Part shown: piece after piece, positions 35,375-45,290 of the stretch
Position numbering within the stretch: position 1 is the first letter of the stretch
How the letters are laid out: every line of letters starts with the position of its first letter
Assembly (NCBI GenBank): GCA_013032095.1
Contig: WQBJ01000006.1
Location: 62,001-126,000, forward strand
DNA length: 64,000 bases
Direction: 5' to 3'
DNA from: Ruegeria atlantica
Lineage (GTDB): Bacteria; Pseudomonadota; Alphaproteobacteria; Rhodobacterales; Rhodobacteraceae
Made by a program: the position numbers and the translations under genes
Notes under the pieces: model-generated
Databases searched by the model: none
Told to the model about the DNA's origin: nothing
Seen by the model: only the letters and a program-made list of their open reading frames with translations

Positions 35375-35983
35375 ATGAGTTGGATTAAGACTATTCCGTT
35401 TGACGAAGCCACCGGCAAGCTAAGGAAGCTGTACGAGCGTGTGACGGGACCGGGCAATAATGTGGACAACATCATGATGGTGCATTCGCTGCGACCGCAT
35501 TCGATGGAAGGCCATATGGCGCTGTACAAGAACGTTCTGCACCATTCCGCCAACAAAGTTCCCAAATGGTTTCTTGAAGTCCTGGGGGTCTGGGTCAGTT
35601 CGCTGAACCAGTGCGGGTATTGTGTTGAACATCATTTCAGCGGGCTGCAACGCTTGCTGAAAGATACGGCTCGGGGCGATGCGATCCGCACCGCGATTGA
35701 GGCGGAAACGCTGAGCACCGCTCCGTTGGATGAGGCGCAGATCGCGGCGATGCAATATGCACGCAAGCTTACTGAAGCTCCTGCAGAAATGGTTCGGGCG
35801 GATGTGCAGACCCTGCGGGATGCGGGCTGGGACGATGGCGAGATTCTCGAGATCAATCAGGTCTGCGCCTACTTCTCATACGCGAACCGGACCGTCCTCG
35901 GTCTGGGATGTTCGACCGACGGTGATATTCTGGGGCTGTCCCCGAACAACTCGGACGATCCTGCGGATTGGGGGCATCGCTAA
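35375..35983 (+). CDS. AhpD-like peroxidase-related (CMD) protein
   Basis: A 202-residue all-helical carboxymuconolactone-decarboxylase/AhpD-like protein. The redox motif CGYCVEHH (Cys and Cys three apart, plus His) sits near residue 80 after VWVSSLNQ, and a C-terminal region reads YFSYANRTVLGLG. The uncharacterised peroxidase-related subgroup matches this layout. It likely acts in alkylhydroperoxide or thiol redox chemistry. GGCGGGAA precedes the ATG at 35375. Its stop overlaps that of the convergent hydrolase by two bases. Confidence 0.8.
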   Translation: MSWIKTIPFDEATGKLRKLYERVTGPGNNVDNIMMVHSLRPHSMEGHMALYKNVLHHSANKVPKWFLEVLGVWVSSLNQCGYCVEHHFSGLQRLLKDTARGDAIRTAIEAETLSTAPLDEAQIAAMQYARKLTEAPAEMVRADVQTLRDAGWDDGEILEINQVCAYFSYANRTVLGLGCSTDGDILGLSPNNSDDPADWGHR

Positions 35984-36858
35984 GCGGTCGTGATCCAGTC
36001 CAGAATAGCTTGCGCTACGACCTCGGGGCGTTGGTGATGCAGCCAATGGTCCGTGTCGGGGATGTCGACACGGGTCAGGCAGGGAGCGAAAGTCTCGAGT
36101 CCTTCAGTTGCTTCAGGCAGCAGCGCTTTGTCGTTCGGCCCCCAAATCAGCAGATGCGGGCAGCGGATTATCAGGCGCTCTGGCGGAAGGTGGGGCAGGT
36201 CGGTGCGGGGTTCGCCAGGGTTTGCCACGACCAGCGGGGAGGCTCGGTACCAGTTCAGCATCGCCTCAAGTCGGCCAGGGCGGGCCCATTCGGTGCGGTA
36301 ATCTTTAATACGAGGCTCAGACAGCCAATCGACGCCCATGCCGTGGCGAAAGAAGAATTCTAGCTTTGTAAAATTGTCTTCGGACAATAGGGCCGTCGCG
36401 TTCTGGGCACGCAAAGAGTTGATGTACTGCGAAGCTTTGGATTGTGCGCCGCCGGCGGCCATGGCGCGTTGGAAGGGTACCGGATGGACGCCATTTGCAA
36501 TGATCAGATGGCTGACCAGATCGGGTCGGAGCATGGCCAGCCCATAAGCCACTGAAGCACCCCAATCATGACCCAAAACGGTGATCGGACCGTCAAATCT
36601 CTCGACCAGCGCGACCATGTCAGAAACCAGTTTTGAAAGCGAGTAATTCCCAACACCGTCCGGGCACCAGCTTCGCCCATACCCGCGTTGATCCGGGGCG
36701 AGGCAGTGAAAGTGGTCGTAAAGGTGCGGAGCCAGATCGCTCCATGCTCCGCCATATTCGGGAAAACCGTGCAGCATCAGAAGAGGGGGAAGCTCGAGTG
36801 ATCCCCAACTGCGCAGAAAGAAGGTTTGGCCGTTCAGCTTGATGAATTCCGTGTTCAT
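35980..36858 (-). CDS. epoxide-hydrolase-like alpha/beta hydrolase
   Basis: A 292-residue alpha/beta hydrolase with HGFPE (30-34), DQRGYGRS, and Asp98 as nucleophile in GHDWGA. A cap domain follows, then the acid region (LIWGPNDKALLPE) and catalytic His in DTDHWLHHQ. The Asp nucleophile with HGFPE is typical of soluble epoxide hydrolases and haloalkane dehalogenases; the pattern favours an epoxide hydrolase. AGGAGG stands before the ATG at 36858. It is divergent from ppk2. Confidence 0.87.
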   Translation of the reverse strand: MNTEFIKLNGQTFFLRSWGSLELPPLLMLHGFPEYGGAWSDLAPHLYDHFHCLAPDQRGYGRSWCPDGVGNYSLSKLVSDMVALVERFDGPITVLGHDWGASVAYGLAMLRPDLVSHLIIANGVHPVPFQRAMAAGGAQSKASQYINSLRAQNATALLSEDNFTKLEFFFRHGMGVDWLSEPRIKDYRTEWARPGRLEAMLNWYRASPLVVANPGEPRTDLPHLPPERLIIRCPHLLIWGPNDKALLPEATEGLETFAPCLTRVDIPDTDHWLHHQRPEVVAQAILDWITTA

Positions 36859-36980
36859 GGTCTGACCTCCTACACCCAGCATTTTCCGCGGTTTTTGGGT
36901 TGTCAAATTGACCCGTATCAAAGCGCGAAATCGTGTTTTTTGCTAGGCGTTCATGCGGATAGTGAAAAAGGAAAAATTGA

Positions 36981-37904
36981 ATGGAAGCTGCGGCACAAAT
37001 CGAACAAAAACAACCCTCTGTCAGAATCGTTCCCACCCCGAAGCCCGAGCCGTCACAGCCCAGCCCCGAGCGTATTCGGCAGGCGTTTGAAAGCGGCAAA
37101 TATCCCTATGGTCGCAAGATGGCGCGCAGCACCTATGAGGCGCAGAAAGCCCAGTTACAGGCTGAATTACTGAAGGTTCAGCTTTGGGCGCAAGAGACGG
37201 GACAGCGGTTCGTTTTGCTGTTCGAAGGCCGCGATGCCGCAGGCAAGGGCGGCACGATCAAGCGGTTCATGGAACACCTGAACCCCCGGCAAGCCCGCGT
37301 TGTGGCATTGAACAAGCCGACCTGGGAAGAGAAGGGTCAGTGGTACTATCAGCGTTATGTTCAGGAGCTGCCGACGGTCGGCGAAATGGTGTTCTACGAC
37401 CGCTCCTGGTACAACCGCGCAGGCGTTGAGCGGGTCATGGGGTTCTGTTCCCCCAACGAGTATCTTGAATTCATGCGGCAAACGCCCGAGTTGGAGCGGA
37501 TGTTGGTACGTTCGGGGATTCAGCTCTACAAGTATTGGTTCTCTGTCACACAGACAGAACAGCAACGTCGGTTTAAAAGCCGTGAGACTGATCCACTGAA
37601 GCAATGGAAGTTGTCGCCGATTGACAAGGCCAGCCTTGATAAATGGGATGACTACACCGAAGCCAAGGAGGCGATGTTCTTCTACACCGACACGGCCGAT
37701 GCACCTTGGACGATCGTGAAATCAAACGACAAGAAACGTGCCCGCCTGAATACCATGCGTCACTTCCTGTCGACTTTGGATTACCCTGACAAGGACCACG
37801 ATATCGTGGGGGAGCCTGATCCCCTGATCGTGGGGCAGGCGCATCACGTGATCCACCGGTCCGAGCATATCCTGGGCAATTCTCTGCACCCGGACGCGCG
37901 GTAA
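36981..37904 (+). CDS. ppk2: polyphosphate kinase 2
   Basis: A 307-residue PPK2-family kinase. It has Walker A EGRDAAGKGG around residues 82-91, a lid-type NKPTWEEKGQWYYQRYV, Walker B region FYDRSWYNRAGVE, and the family segments LVRSGIQLYKYWFSV, RFKSRETDPLKQWKLSP and SNDKKRARLN. It transfers phosphate between polyphosphate and nucleotides; single-domain members of this length usually act on ADP or GDP. A Pro-rich N-terminal extension of about 35 residues precedes the domain. Confidence 0.94.
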   Translation: MEAAAQIEQKQPSVRIVPTPKPEPSQPSPERIRQAFESGKYPYGRKMARSTYEAQKAQLQAELLKVQLWAQETGQRFVLLFEGRDAAGKGGTIKRFMEHLNPRQARVVALNKPTWEEKGQWYYQRYVQELPTVGEMVFYDRSWYNRAGVERVMGFCSPNEYLEFMRQTPELERMLVRSGIQLYKYWFSVTQTEQQRRFKSRETDPLKQWKLSPIDKASLDKWDDYTEAKEAMFFYTDTADAPWTIVKSNDKKRARLNTMRHFLSTLDYPDKDHDIVGEPDPLIVGQAHHVIHRSEHILGNSLHPDAR

Positions 37905-37965
37905 ACGGGCGGCTATCTAATCGCGTGATTGGTGTCATCTTGAAATTTCATTGATCGCCTCTTGT

Positions 37966-37982
37966 CCCGGCCTCAGGCCGGG
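37966..37982 (+). repeat. short GC hairpin just before the MATE start
   Basis: CCCGGCC-TCA-GGCCGGG is a perfect 7-bp stem with a 3-base loop, ending 3 bases before the ATG at 37986, where a ribosome site would be expected. No T run follows. It may limit translation from that ATG or end ppk2 transcription. Confidence 0.6.
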
Positions 37983-37985
37983 CAT

Positions 37986-39362
37986 ATGGCTGGTGCAATG
38001 AACAAGGTGATGACATATCGCGGCCATTTCCGGGCCATCGCTGTGCTGGGTCTGCCGCTGATTGGCGGACACCTGGCACAATTTGCCATTGGTCTGACCG
38101 ACACGATCATGCTGGGTTGGTATGGGGTCGAGGCGCTGGCCGCCGTGACGCTGGCCAGTAGCTTTTACTTTGTGCTGTTCCTGTTTGGCGGCGGTTTTGG
38201 TCTTGCGGTGATGCCCATGGTGGCGACTGCAGCTGCCGAAGAGGATGAGACCAGCATTCGCCGCTCGACCCGCATGGGGTTGTGGCTGTCCTTGCTGTAT
38301 GCCGTGCTGGTTATGCCTTTGCTGTGGTGGTCCCACCCGATTTTAATTGCCGCTGGACAAGACCCGCAGGTGGCTGAAACCGCGTCGCAATATTTGCGTG
38401 TCGCAGGATGGGGACTGTTCCCGGCGCTGGTGGTTATGGTGCTGAAATCCTATCTGGCGGCGTTGGAGCGAACGCAGATCGTCTTGTGGATCACCGTGAC
38501 GGCCGCGGTCGTCAACGCGCTGACCAACTATGCGCTGATCTTCGGCAATTGGGGCGCGCCTGAACTGGGCGTGATGGGGGCGGCGATTGCCTCGGTGGTG
38601 ACGCAGATGGTGTCGCTGATTGCGGTCGTGGTCTACGCCGTGCGCGTTTTGCCCGAACACAACCTATTCCAGCGGTTCTGGCGCCCGGATTGGGAGATGC
38701 TGTACAGCGTGCTGCGGCTGGGCATTCCCATTGGATTTACATTGCTTGCCGAAGTGTCGCTGTTCGCCATGTCGGCATTCATGATGGGTTGGATTGGACC
38801 GGTGCCGCTGGCAGCGCACGGGATTGCGCTGAACTTGGCTTCGGCCACATTCATGGTGCATTTGGGTCTCTCCAATGCGGCCACGATCCGCGCCGGGAAC
38901 GCCCTAGGGCGCAAAGATCGCCCGCATCTGGAAAAAGGCGCAAAAGCGGTGACCGTGATGTCCCTGCTGGTATCTGTCCTGACGATCACTCTTTTCGTGA
39001 CCTGTGCCGAGCCGCTGATTTCCATATTCGTGGAACCCGACGATCCGCAACGTCCTCAGATTCTGGCCATCGGTACCGGGCTGCTGGCCATGGCCGCCTT
39101 GTTCCAGTTGGTCGACGGGGCGCAGGTGATTGCGCTGGGCCTGTTGCGCGGATTGCAGGATGCCAAGGTACCGATGGTCATGGCAGGGCTCAGCTATTGG
39201 GTGGTCGGAATTCCGGCGTCCTATTACTTTGGCTTTGTGCAGGGAATGGACGGGATCGGCATTTGGCTGGGCCTTGTCCTGGGGCTTGCCTGCGCGGCTG
39301 TCTTGTTGATGGCGCGGTTCTGGGCGCGCTCAGTTCAAACCGTTGGGGTGCCTGCGGAATAG
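37986..39362 (+). CDS. MATE-family multidrug/metabolite efflux pump
   Basis: A 458-residue protein with twelve hydrophobic helices in two MatE repeats. It starts near MAGAMNKVMTYRG, then AIAVLGLPLIGGHLAQFAIGLTDTIMLG (first repeat) and the second repeat from LRLGIPIGFTLLAEVSLFAMSAFMMG. NorM-type MATE proteins export cationic compounds using Na+ or H+. Start is uncertain: ATG 37986, 37998 and 38010 are in frame and none has a strong ribosome site. Confidence 0.88.
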   Translation: MAGAMNKVMTYRGHFRAIAVLGLPLIGGHLAQFAIGLTDTIMLGWYGVEALAAVTLASSFYFVLFLFGGGFGLAVMPMVATAAAEEDETSIRRSTRMGLWLSLLYAVLVMPLLWWSHPILIAAGQDPQVAETASQYLRVAGWGLFPALVVMVLKSYLAALERTQIVLWITVTAAVVNALTNYALIFGNWGAPELGVMGAAIASVVTQMVSLIAVVVYAVRVLPEHNLFQRFWRPDWEMLYSVLRLGIPIGFTLLAEVSLFAMSAFMMGWIGPVPLAAHGIALNLASATFMVHLGLSNAATIRAGNALGRKDRPHLEKGAKAVTVMSLLVSVLTITLFVTCAEPLISIFVEPDDPQRPQILAIGTGLLAMAALFQLVDGAQVIALGLLRGLQDAKVPMVMAGLSYWVVGIPASYYFGFVQGMDGIGIWLGLVLGLACAAVLLMARFWARSVQTVGVPAE

Positions 39363-39370
39363 CCGAGCCT

Positions 39371-39772
39371 TTAGCCCTTGTTCAGTCGGTCCGCCTTTTT
39401 GCGCACCAGAACGGTGCGCAAATCGTGCATCGCCAGTAGCAAACGATCAGTGACGTCCTCAAGCTGATCGTCCGATGCCTTTGACTGCGCCCATTGGGTG
39501 GTCAGGTTCAGATAGTCGACCGCGCGGTGGATATCGTCGATATCGCGCTGCGCCAGCACGGCTTTACGATCTTCTATCCAGCGTGCGATTTCCGCGTGGT
39601 CAGCCTCGGTCAGAGTGCGCTGGCCCTGCGGTTTGACCTCGCCATTGCGGATGTTGATAACCGCGATCTGATCCATCTCGATCCGCCGCTGGCGGTTTTC
39701 AGTGTCGATTCTGAAAACCGCGGCGCCATTCTCGCGGACTCGAAAATAGTATTCGGGCAGTTCTGCGGTCAT
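39371..39772 (-). CDS. conserved hypothetical protein
   Basis: A 133-residue soluble protein. It begins ELPEYYFRVRENGAAVFRIDTENRQRRIEMDQIAVINIRNGE, a beta-rich part, followed by charged helices (EADHAEIARWIEDRKAVL, DQLEDVTDRLLLAMHDLRTVL). No cysteine, signal or membrane segment is seen. It ends 8 bases from the convergent MATE gene and begins 13 bases after the aminotransferase stop, so it probably shares that gene's transcript. No family recognised. Confidence 0.6.
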   Translation of the reverse strand: MTAELPEYYFRVRENGAAVFRIDTENRQRRIEMDQIAVINIRNGEVKPQGQRTLTEADHAEIARWIEDRKAVLAQRDIDDIHRAVDYLNLTTQWAQSKASDDQLEDVTDRLLLAMHDLRTVLVRKKADRLNKG

Positions 39773-39785
39773 CGTTCACTCCGGA

Positions 39786-41009
<1,224 letters not shown>

Positions 41010-41079
41010 TCAACCTGTCTGTCATAGGGTGCGCCCGAATGACGATCAAGCCGTATGAATTGAAGAATTGGAGACCCCG

Positions 41080-41472
41080 ATGAACGACGAAAACGACTGG
41101 TTCGGGCCAGAGGCAGCAACCTTCGGGGACCGTTTGGCAGGCGCGCGTGAGGCGGCCGGGATGACACAGGCCCAACTCGCGCGGCGGCTCGGGATCAAAA
41201 AGGCAACGATCGCAGCGTGGGAAAACGATCTCTCTGAACCGCGCGCCAACCGGTTGTCGATGATGGCCGGGATGATCAACGTGTCTATCATGTGGCTGCT
41301 GACTGGCGAGGGCGAGGGCATGGAAGCCCCCACTGAGGAAGGCGAAGCCAATCTGGAGCTGGCGGATGCTGTAGCTGAATTGCGTGCTATCCGCGGTGAG
41401 ATGCGCGCCAGTGCTGAACGAGCTGCACGGCTTGAGAAAAAATTGCGTTTGATGTTGGAGCAGCAAAAGTGA
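41080..41472 (+). CDS. XRE-family transcriptional regulator
   Basis: A 130-residue protein: helix-turn-helix at about residues 16-70 (RLAGAREAAGMTQAQLARRLG, KKATIAAWENDLSEPRANRL), then MINVSIMWLLTGEGEGME, and a helical coiled-coil-like C-terminus of about 45 residues (ELADAVAELRAIRGEMR...). TTGGAGA stands before the ATG at 41080. Its stop overlaps the sdhE GTG by 4 bases, so regulator and SdhE are cotranslated. Confidence 0.88.
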   Translation: MNDENDWFGPEAATFGDRLAGAREAAGMTQAQLARRLGIKKATIAAWENDLSEPRANRLSMMAGMINVSIMWLLTGEGEGMEAPTEEGEANLELADAVAELRAIRGEMRASAERAARLEKKLRLMLEQQK

Positions 41473-41726
41473 CCGAGACACGGGACGTCAGGATCAAACG
41501 CATGCAGATGCGGTCGATGCGCCGTGGGATCAAAGAAATGGATTTGATCCTGTCCGCCTATGCCGAACGCAATCTGGCGGCCATGGATACAGCCGGTCTG
41601 GATCTATATGACGCGCTGCTGCATGAAAACGATCAGGACCTATATCAGTGGGTCACGGGACAAGCTCAGCCGCCAGAGGTGTTCGGCGCTTTGATCGCGG
41701 ATATCGCGCAGACCTTTCAAAAATAA
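41469..41726 (+). CDS. sdhE: succinate dehydrogenase assembly factor SdhE
   Basis: At 85 residues this fits the SdhE/Sdh5/YgfY family. The key R-G-x-x-E is at residues 19-23 within MRRGIKEMDLILSAY; the ending QDLYQWVTGQAQPPEVF is also typical (D-x-D-L-Y-x-W). SdhE promotes covalent attachment of FAD to the succinate dehydrogenase flavoprotein. It starts with GTG inside the end of the XRE regulator gene. No sdh genes are in the window. Confidence 0.92.
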   Translation: MTETRDVRIKRMQMRSMRRGIKEMDLILSAYAERNLAAMDTAGLDLYDALLHENDQDLYQWVTGQAQPPEVFGALIADIAQTFQK

Positions 41727-41804
41727 TGGAAAATCCAGCTTAACCGATTCTTCGGGATTTAGATTCATGCTGCCTGAAACAGCGCGACTGAATCGGAGGG
41801 TCGG

Positions 41805-42302
41805 ATGAGTATGGAAATGCAGGTCTCCGCGCCGGAAACCAAAGGGTTTATGACCAGCTATCTTGAGGCGCTTGCGCTGGTTGAGCGGCTGCACCGCCTA
41901 TTACTGGACGTGATCAAGGACGAATTTGAGCGCGTGGGCGTGCTTGAAATCAACGCGGTACAGGCCTTGTTGCTATTCAATATCGGCGATCATGAAGTAA
42001 CGGCGGGTGAGTTGAAAAGCCGTGGGTACTACCAAGGCAGCAATGTCAGCTACAACCTCAAAAAGCTGGTGGAAATGGGTTACATGCATCACCAGCGGTG
42101 CGAGATCGACCGACGCTCAGTCCGGGTACGATTAACGCCACGTGGGCGGGAAATACGCGATACAGTCGCTGAGCTTTTCTCGCGGCACGCTCTAGGGTTG
42201 CAGACCCGTGGCGTGTTGGGGTTGGAAGGGATCGACGACATCACGACCTCTCTGCGCCGGGTAGAACGGTACTGGACCGATCAAATCCGGTATATCTACT
42301 GA
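41805..42302 (+). CDS. MarR-type winged-helix regulator (LdtR/PetP-like)
   Basis: A 165-residue winged-helix protein: a dimerisation helix (YLEALALVERLHRLLLDVIKDEF), DNA-binding part with AGELKSRGYYQGSNVSYNLKKLVEMGY, and a wing CEIDRRSVRVRLTPRGR. The YYQGSNVSYNLKKL recognition helix marks an alphaproteobacterial MarR subgroup that I associate with LdtR and PetP; this is recall, not a search. Its TGA and the convergent DUF1194 stop together make the palindrome TGATCA (42300-42305). Confidence 0.83.
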   Translation: MSMEMQVSAPETKGFMTSYLEALALVERLHRLLLDVIKDEFERVGVLEINAVQALLLFNIGDHEVTAGELKSRGYYQGSNVSYNLKKLVEMGYMHHQRCEIDRRSVRVRLTPRGREIRDTVAELFSRHALGLQTRGVLGLEGIDDITTSLRRVERYWTDQIRYIY

Positions 42303-43016
42303 TCAGGGGCGCGCGTCAGACAAAACCAGCCCTTGAAGCTCCCGGATCAGCTTTCGGGTCATGGCGTCCTCATAGGCTTCAAAACCCAGGGCAACCTCAA
42401 CGAATGCGTCCACACCTAGAATGACCCACGCATTGTAGTAGGCGGACAATTCACCAACCTGAACATAGCGCTTGTCGCCGTGGGTTGGGTCGTCCGCGCC
42501 AATAACCAGTCCGTTGATGGTGATGCCTGAGGCTTGCAAAGCATCCTTGGCTTCACGCGGATGGGTGCCGAGATTGTGTTTGCCATCACCAGATAGATCC
42601 AGCGTGCGTTTCCAACATTCTGATTGCTGTGACAGTAAATCCGCCCCGAATAGCATAGCTGATCCAACGGCGGTGCCCTGCGGCGCTGTGCTGCGCGTTG
42701 TGCTGTTCAAAAGCGCTGCGATGCCTTCAAGGTCATTGGCGGATCGTATGGGCGTCCAGTCCAACAGCAGTCTTTGGTGGCCGGGTTCGCTCCACTCAAA
42801 TATCGCCAGGCGTACTGGTGCGGTTATGTCGGACAGCACCAGTTGAGTGACTTCTGGCTGTTGCAAGGCCGCTGCTAAGCCATCCAATTGCAGACGGTAT
42901 TCGCTGCCGTCTACTGACCCGGACACGTCTATCCCCAGTGCCAGCGCCTGGCGACACTCGGCCGCGACCGAACCTGCAACCATTGAGAGTACTGTCGCCA
43001 GAAGCCGCATCATCAC
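42303..43016 (-). CDS. DUF1194 von Willebrand A-like secreted protein (second copy)
   Basis: Length 237 residues. It has a signal peptide (MMMRLLATVLSMVAGSVAAE) followed directly by a vWA-type domain with the MIDAS motif D-x-S-x-S at residues 30-34 (DVSGS). Later blocks are LAIFEWSEPGHQRLLLDW, GTAVGSAMLFGADLL and TLDLSGDGKHNLG. DUF1194 proteins are predicted periplasmic metal-dependent adhesion or chaperone modules; no activity is known to me. Its ATG overlaps the stop of a paralogue upstream by 4 bases. Confidence 0.85.
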   Translation of the reverse strand: MMMRLLATVLSMVAGSVAAECRQALALGIDVSGSVDGSEYRLQLDGLAAALQQPEVTQLVLSDITAPVRLAIFEWSEPGHQRLLLDWTPIRSANDLEGIAALLNSTTRSTAPQGTAVGSAMLFGADLLSQQSECWKRTLDLSGDGKHNLGTHPREAKDALQASGITINGLVIGADDPTHGDKRYVQVGELSAYYNAWVILGVDAFVEVALGFEAYEDAMTRKLIRELQGLVLSDARP

Positions 43017-43714
43017 TGAACGTCCTCTGGAAGCGAACCGATTTGCAAGCTGGTTAGCTCTCGTTCCAGTTTGCGCCGCATTGCGCGTTCGAAGTCCTTA
43101 AAGCCTTGTGCGACTTCTAGAAACGCGCCAGGGCCGTGGAGAACGTTGTTTTCGAAGAAGGGGATCAGGTACAGTTCACCCTCGAAATCGGCGGCATTGA
43201 TGACCAGCCCGTTGACCACGATGTCCTGAAAGGGGAAGTGCCGGTATGCGGACTCAGGTCCATATCCGTCATTGTTCGTTCCATCCCCGGACAGATCGAT
43301 GGTTTGGAACAGACAGGATGGCGCCTGCTGCATCAGCTTCGACCCAAAGGCGAGCGCGTGGCCCATAGCCGTTGCAGACCCTCTGTCGGACCGGATCGAG
43401 TGCTGCACTGCCGACGACGCTGCAAGCAGGTCGGATCGCGTGCGGATCATCGTCCAATTCAGAATGATGCGCTGAGAGGAGCGGCCGCTCCATTCGTACA
43501 CGGCCAGGGCTACGGGCATTGGCGAAGAGAAGAACGCCTCGGCCACGTCGGGCGCGGACAACGCAGCGGCCAGTCCTTGCCGCTGCAATGCGTCTTCGGT
43601 TCTGTCCACTGAAGTTGAAATGTCCATGGCCAGTGCCAGAGCCAGGCGGCAGGTTTCGGCCCGTAGCGGGCTGGCCATCCCAGCCAACCCCAATGCTGTC
43701 AGCCAGCGGATCAC
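43013..43714 (-). CDS. DUF1194 von Willebrand A-like secreted protein (first copy)
   Basis: A 233-residue paralogue of the following gene: signal peptide (MIRWLTALGLAGMASPLRAE), MIDAS D-x-S-x-S at 31-35 (DISTS), VALAVYEWSGRSSQRIILNW, GSATAMGHALAFGSKLM and TIDLSGDGTNNDG. The two copies share layout throughout but have clearly diverged, which suggests an old tandem duplication with retained roles, perhaps a heterodimer. It is coupled by 4-base overlaps to gloA before and the second copy after. Confidence 0.85.
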   Translation of the reverse strand: MIRWLTALGLAGMASPLRAETCRLALALAMDISTSVDRTEDALQRQGLAAALSAPDVAEAFFSSPMPVALAVYEWSGRSSQRIILNWTMIRTRSDLLAASSAVQHSIRSDRGSATAMGHALAFGSKLMQQAPSCLFQTIDLSGDGTNNDGYGPESAYRHFPFQDIVVNGLVINAADFEGELYLIPFFENNVLHGPGAFLEVAQGFKDFERAMRRKLERELTSLQIGSLPEDVQ

Positions 43715-44139
43715 CAGTGGCCAGTACTTTCCATGCTGGCCCAGGGCTCGGCAGGCGCCAGCGCGTCCCCGTTCTGCAGCAGTTCGACCGAGATATTGTC
43801 CGGCGAGCGCACAAATGCCATGCGGCCGTCACGTGGCGGGCGGTTGATAACTACCCCGTTGTCCTGAAGGTGCTGGCAGATCTCGTAGATGTTGTCGACG
43901 CCGTAGGCAAGATGCCCGAAATGACGGCTGTCGCTGGGTAGGGCGTCGTCGCCGTCCCAATTATGGGTTAGTTCGATCGGCCGATCCTCTTGCCCCGGAG
44001 GCGCCATGAAGATCAGCGAAAAACGCCCTTCCTTACTGTCATAGCGGCGGGTTTCCTTCAGGCCCAACAGCTCATAAAACGCTATCGACTTCTCCAGATC
44101 CTTCACGCGGATCATGGTGTGAAGATATCTCAGCCCCAT
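43711..44139 (-). CDS. gloA: lactoylglutathione lyase (glyoxalase I)
   Basis: A 142-residue glyoxalase with two beta-alpha-beta-beta-beta units. Metal-ligand positions match GloA: His7 (LHTMIRV), Glu56 (IELTHNWD), His76 (HFGHLAYGV) and Glu119 (ISVELLQ). It converts the methylglyoxal-glutathione hemithioacetal into S-lactoylglutathione. Its stop overlaps the first DUF1194 start (ATGA), forming a three-gene operon that links detoxification with two exported vWA proteins by position only. Confidence 0.93.
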   Translation of the reverse strand: MGLRYLHTMIRVKDLEKSIAFYELLGLKETRRYDSKEGRFSLIFMAPPGQEDRPIELTHNWDGDDALPSDSRHFGHLAYGVDNIYEICQHLQDNGVVINRPPRDGRMAFVRSPDNISVELLQNGDALAPAEPWASMESTGHW

Positions 44140-44315
44140 TGTGGCTTCCTTTCTGTTCAGGTGATGTTCAGCACCTTAGCGCGCGGGCATTACGTGTCGA
44201 GGGGGCAGCAGGGACACATTTTGGAATAAGAAGAAATGAGCGCACATATCGCGGTTCCGGTCAGGGAATTGCCGAGATATAGTGGTGGGCGACTCATTGC
44301 TGGAAAGGAAATTTC

Positions 44316-45227
44316 ATGCCGCTGTCCTCTGACCAACTGGCCGAGATCGAAGCGCAACGGGCGCAGTCGCATCCAACACGCCGCGTTGTGGCCGCGGGGA
44401 TGGAAGAGCATCTGTACACCGCTCATCAGGTTCTGGACCACGGATTTGTACGCGTGATCGACTATATGGGCGATGACGCTGCGATTTGTCAGGCGGCGCG
44501 GGTCTCTTATGGCAAAGGCACCAAGTCGGTACAGAACGACGAAGGTCTGATCCGCTATCTGATGCGTCACTGGCACTCGACCCCGTTCGAGATGTGCGAG
44601 ATCAAGCTGCACGTCAAACTGCCCGTATTCGTGGCTCGGCAATGGATTCGCCATCGCACCGCGAACGTGAACGAATACTCAGCGCGTTATTCGATTCTTG
44701 ATCGTGAGTTTTATATCCCAGCGCCTGATCACGTGGCTGCTCAGTCCGAGGTCAACAATCAGGGACGAGGCGATGCCCTTCAAGGTGAAGAGGCCGCCCG
44801 AGTTCTGGAGATGCTCAAGGCCGACAGCGCGCGTTGCTATGACAACTATGAAGCAATGATCAGCCAGGACGGTCAGCAGGGGCTGGCCCGGGAGCTGGCG
44901 CGGATGAACCTGCCTGCGAATATCTACACGCAATGGTACTGGAAAGTGGATCTGCACAACCTGTTCCACTTCCTGCGTTTGCGCGCCGATCCGCATGCCC
45001 AATACGAAATCCGTGTCTACGCAGATACCATGTGCAAGATCGTCGCCGATTGGGTGCCCTTCGCCTATAAAGCGTTCGAGGACTATCGTCTGGGTGCCGT
45101 GAACCTGTCGGCACAAATGGTTGATAGCCTGCGTCGTATGCTGGCGGGTGAAAACGTGACGCAGGAGAACTCGGGCATGACGGCTCGGGAATGGCGGGAG
45201 TTTGAAGCCGTCATTCGCGAAGGCTGA
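44316..45227 (+). CDS. thyX: flavin-dependent thymidylate synthase
   Basis: This 303-residue ThyX has the signature R-H-R-T...S-x-R-Y at residues 112-126 ([15 protein letters not shown]), preceded by the conserved [11 protein letters not shown] (85-95). It also has [25 protein letters not shown] and a C-terminal coil. It makes dTMP from dUMP with FAD and methylene-tetrahydrofolate, in place of ThyA. A strong terminator follows. Confidence 0.96.
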   Translation: MPLSSDQLAEIEAQRAQSHPTRRVVAAGMEEHLYTAHQVLDHGFVRVIDYMGDDAAICQAARVSYGKGTKSVQNDEGLIRYLMRHWHSTPFEMCEIKLHVKLPVFVARQWIRHRTANVNEYSARYSILDREFYIPAPDHVAAQSEVNNQGRGDALQGEEAARVLEMLKADSARCYDNYEAMISQDGQQGLARELARMNLPANIYTQWYWKVDLHNLFHFLRLRADPHAQYEIRVYADTMCKIVADWVPFAYKAFEDYRLGAVNLSAQMVDSLRRMLAGENVTQENSGMTAREWREFEAVIREG

Positions 45228-45255
45228 TTTTGCATATCACTTGTCTATACGGAGT

Positions 45256-45290
45256 GTCATGAAGCTGTTACAGTTGCTTCATGACTTTTT
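45256..45290 (+). terminator. intrinsic terminator after thyX
   Basis: GTCATGAAGC (45256-45265) and GCTTCATGAC (45276-45285) form a perfect 10-bp stem with an inner CTG/CAG, followed by TTTTT (45286-45290). The ATG assigned to the next gene (45281) falls inside the 3' arm. Confidence 0.88.
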
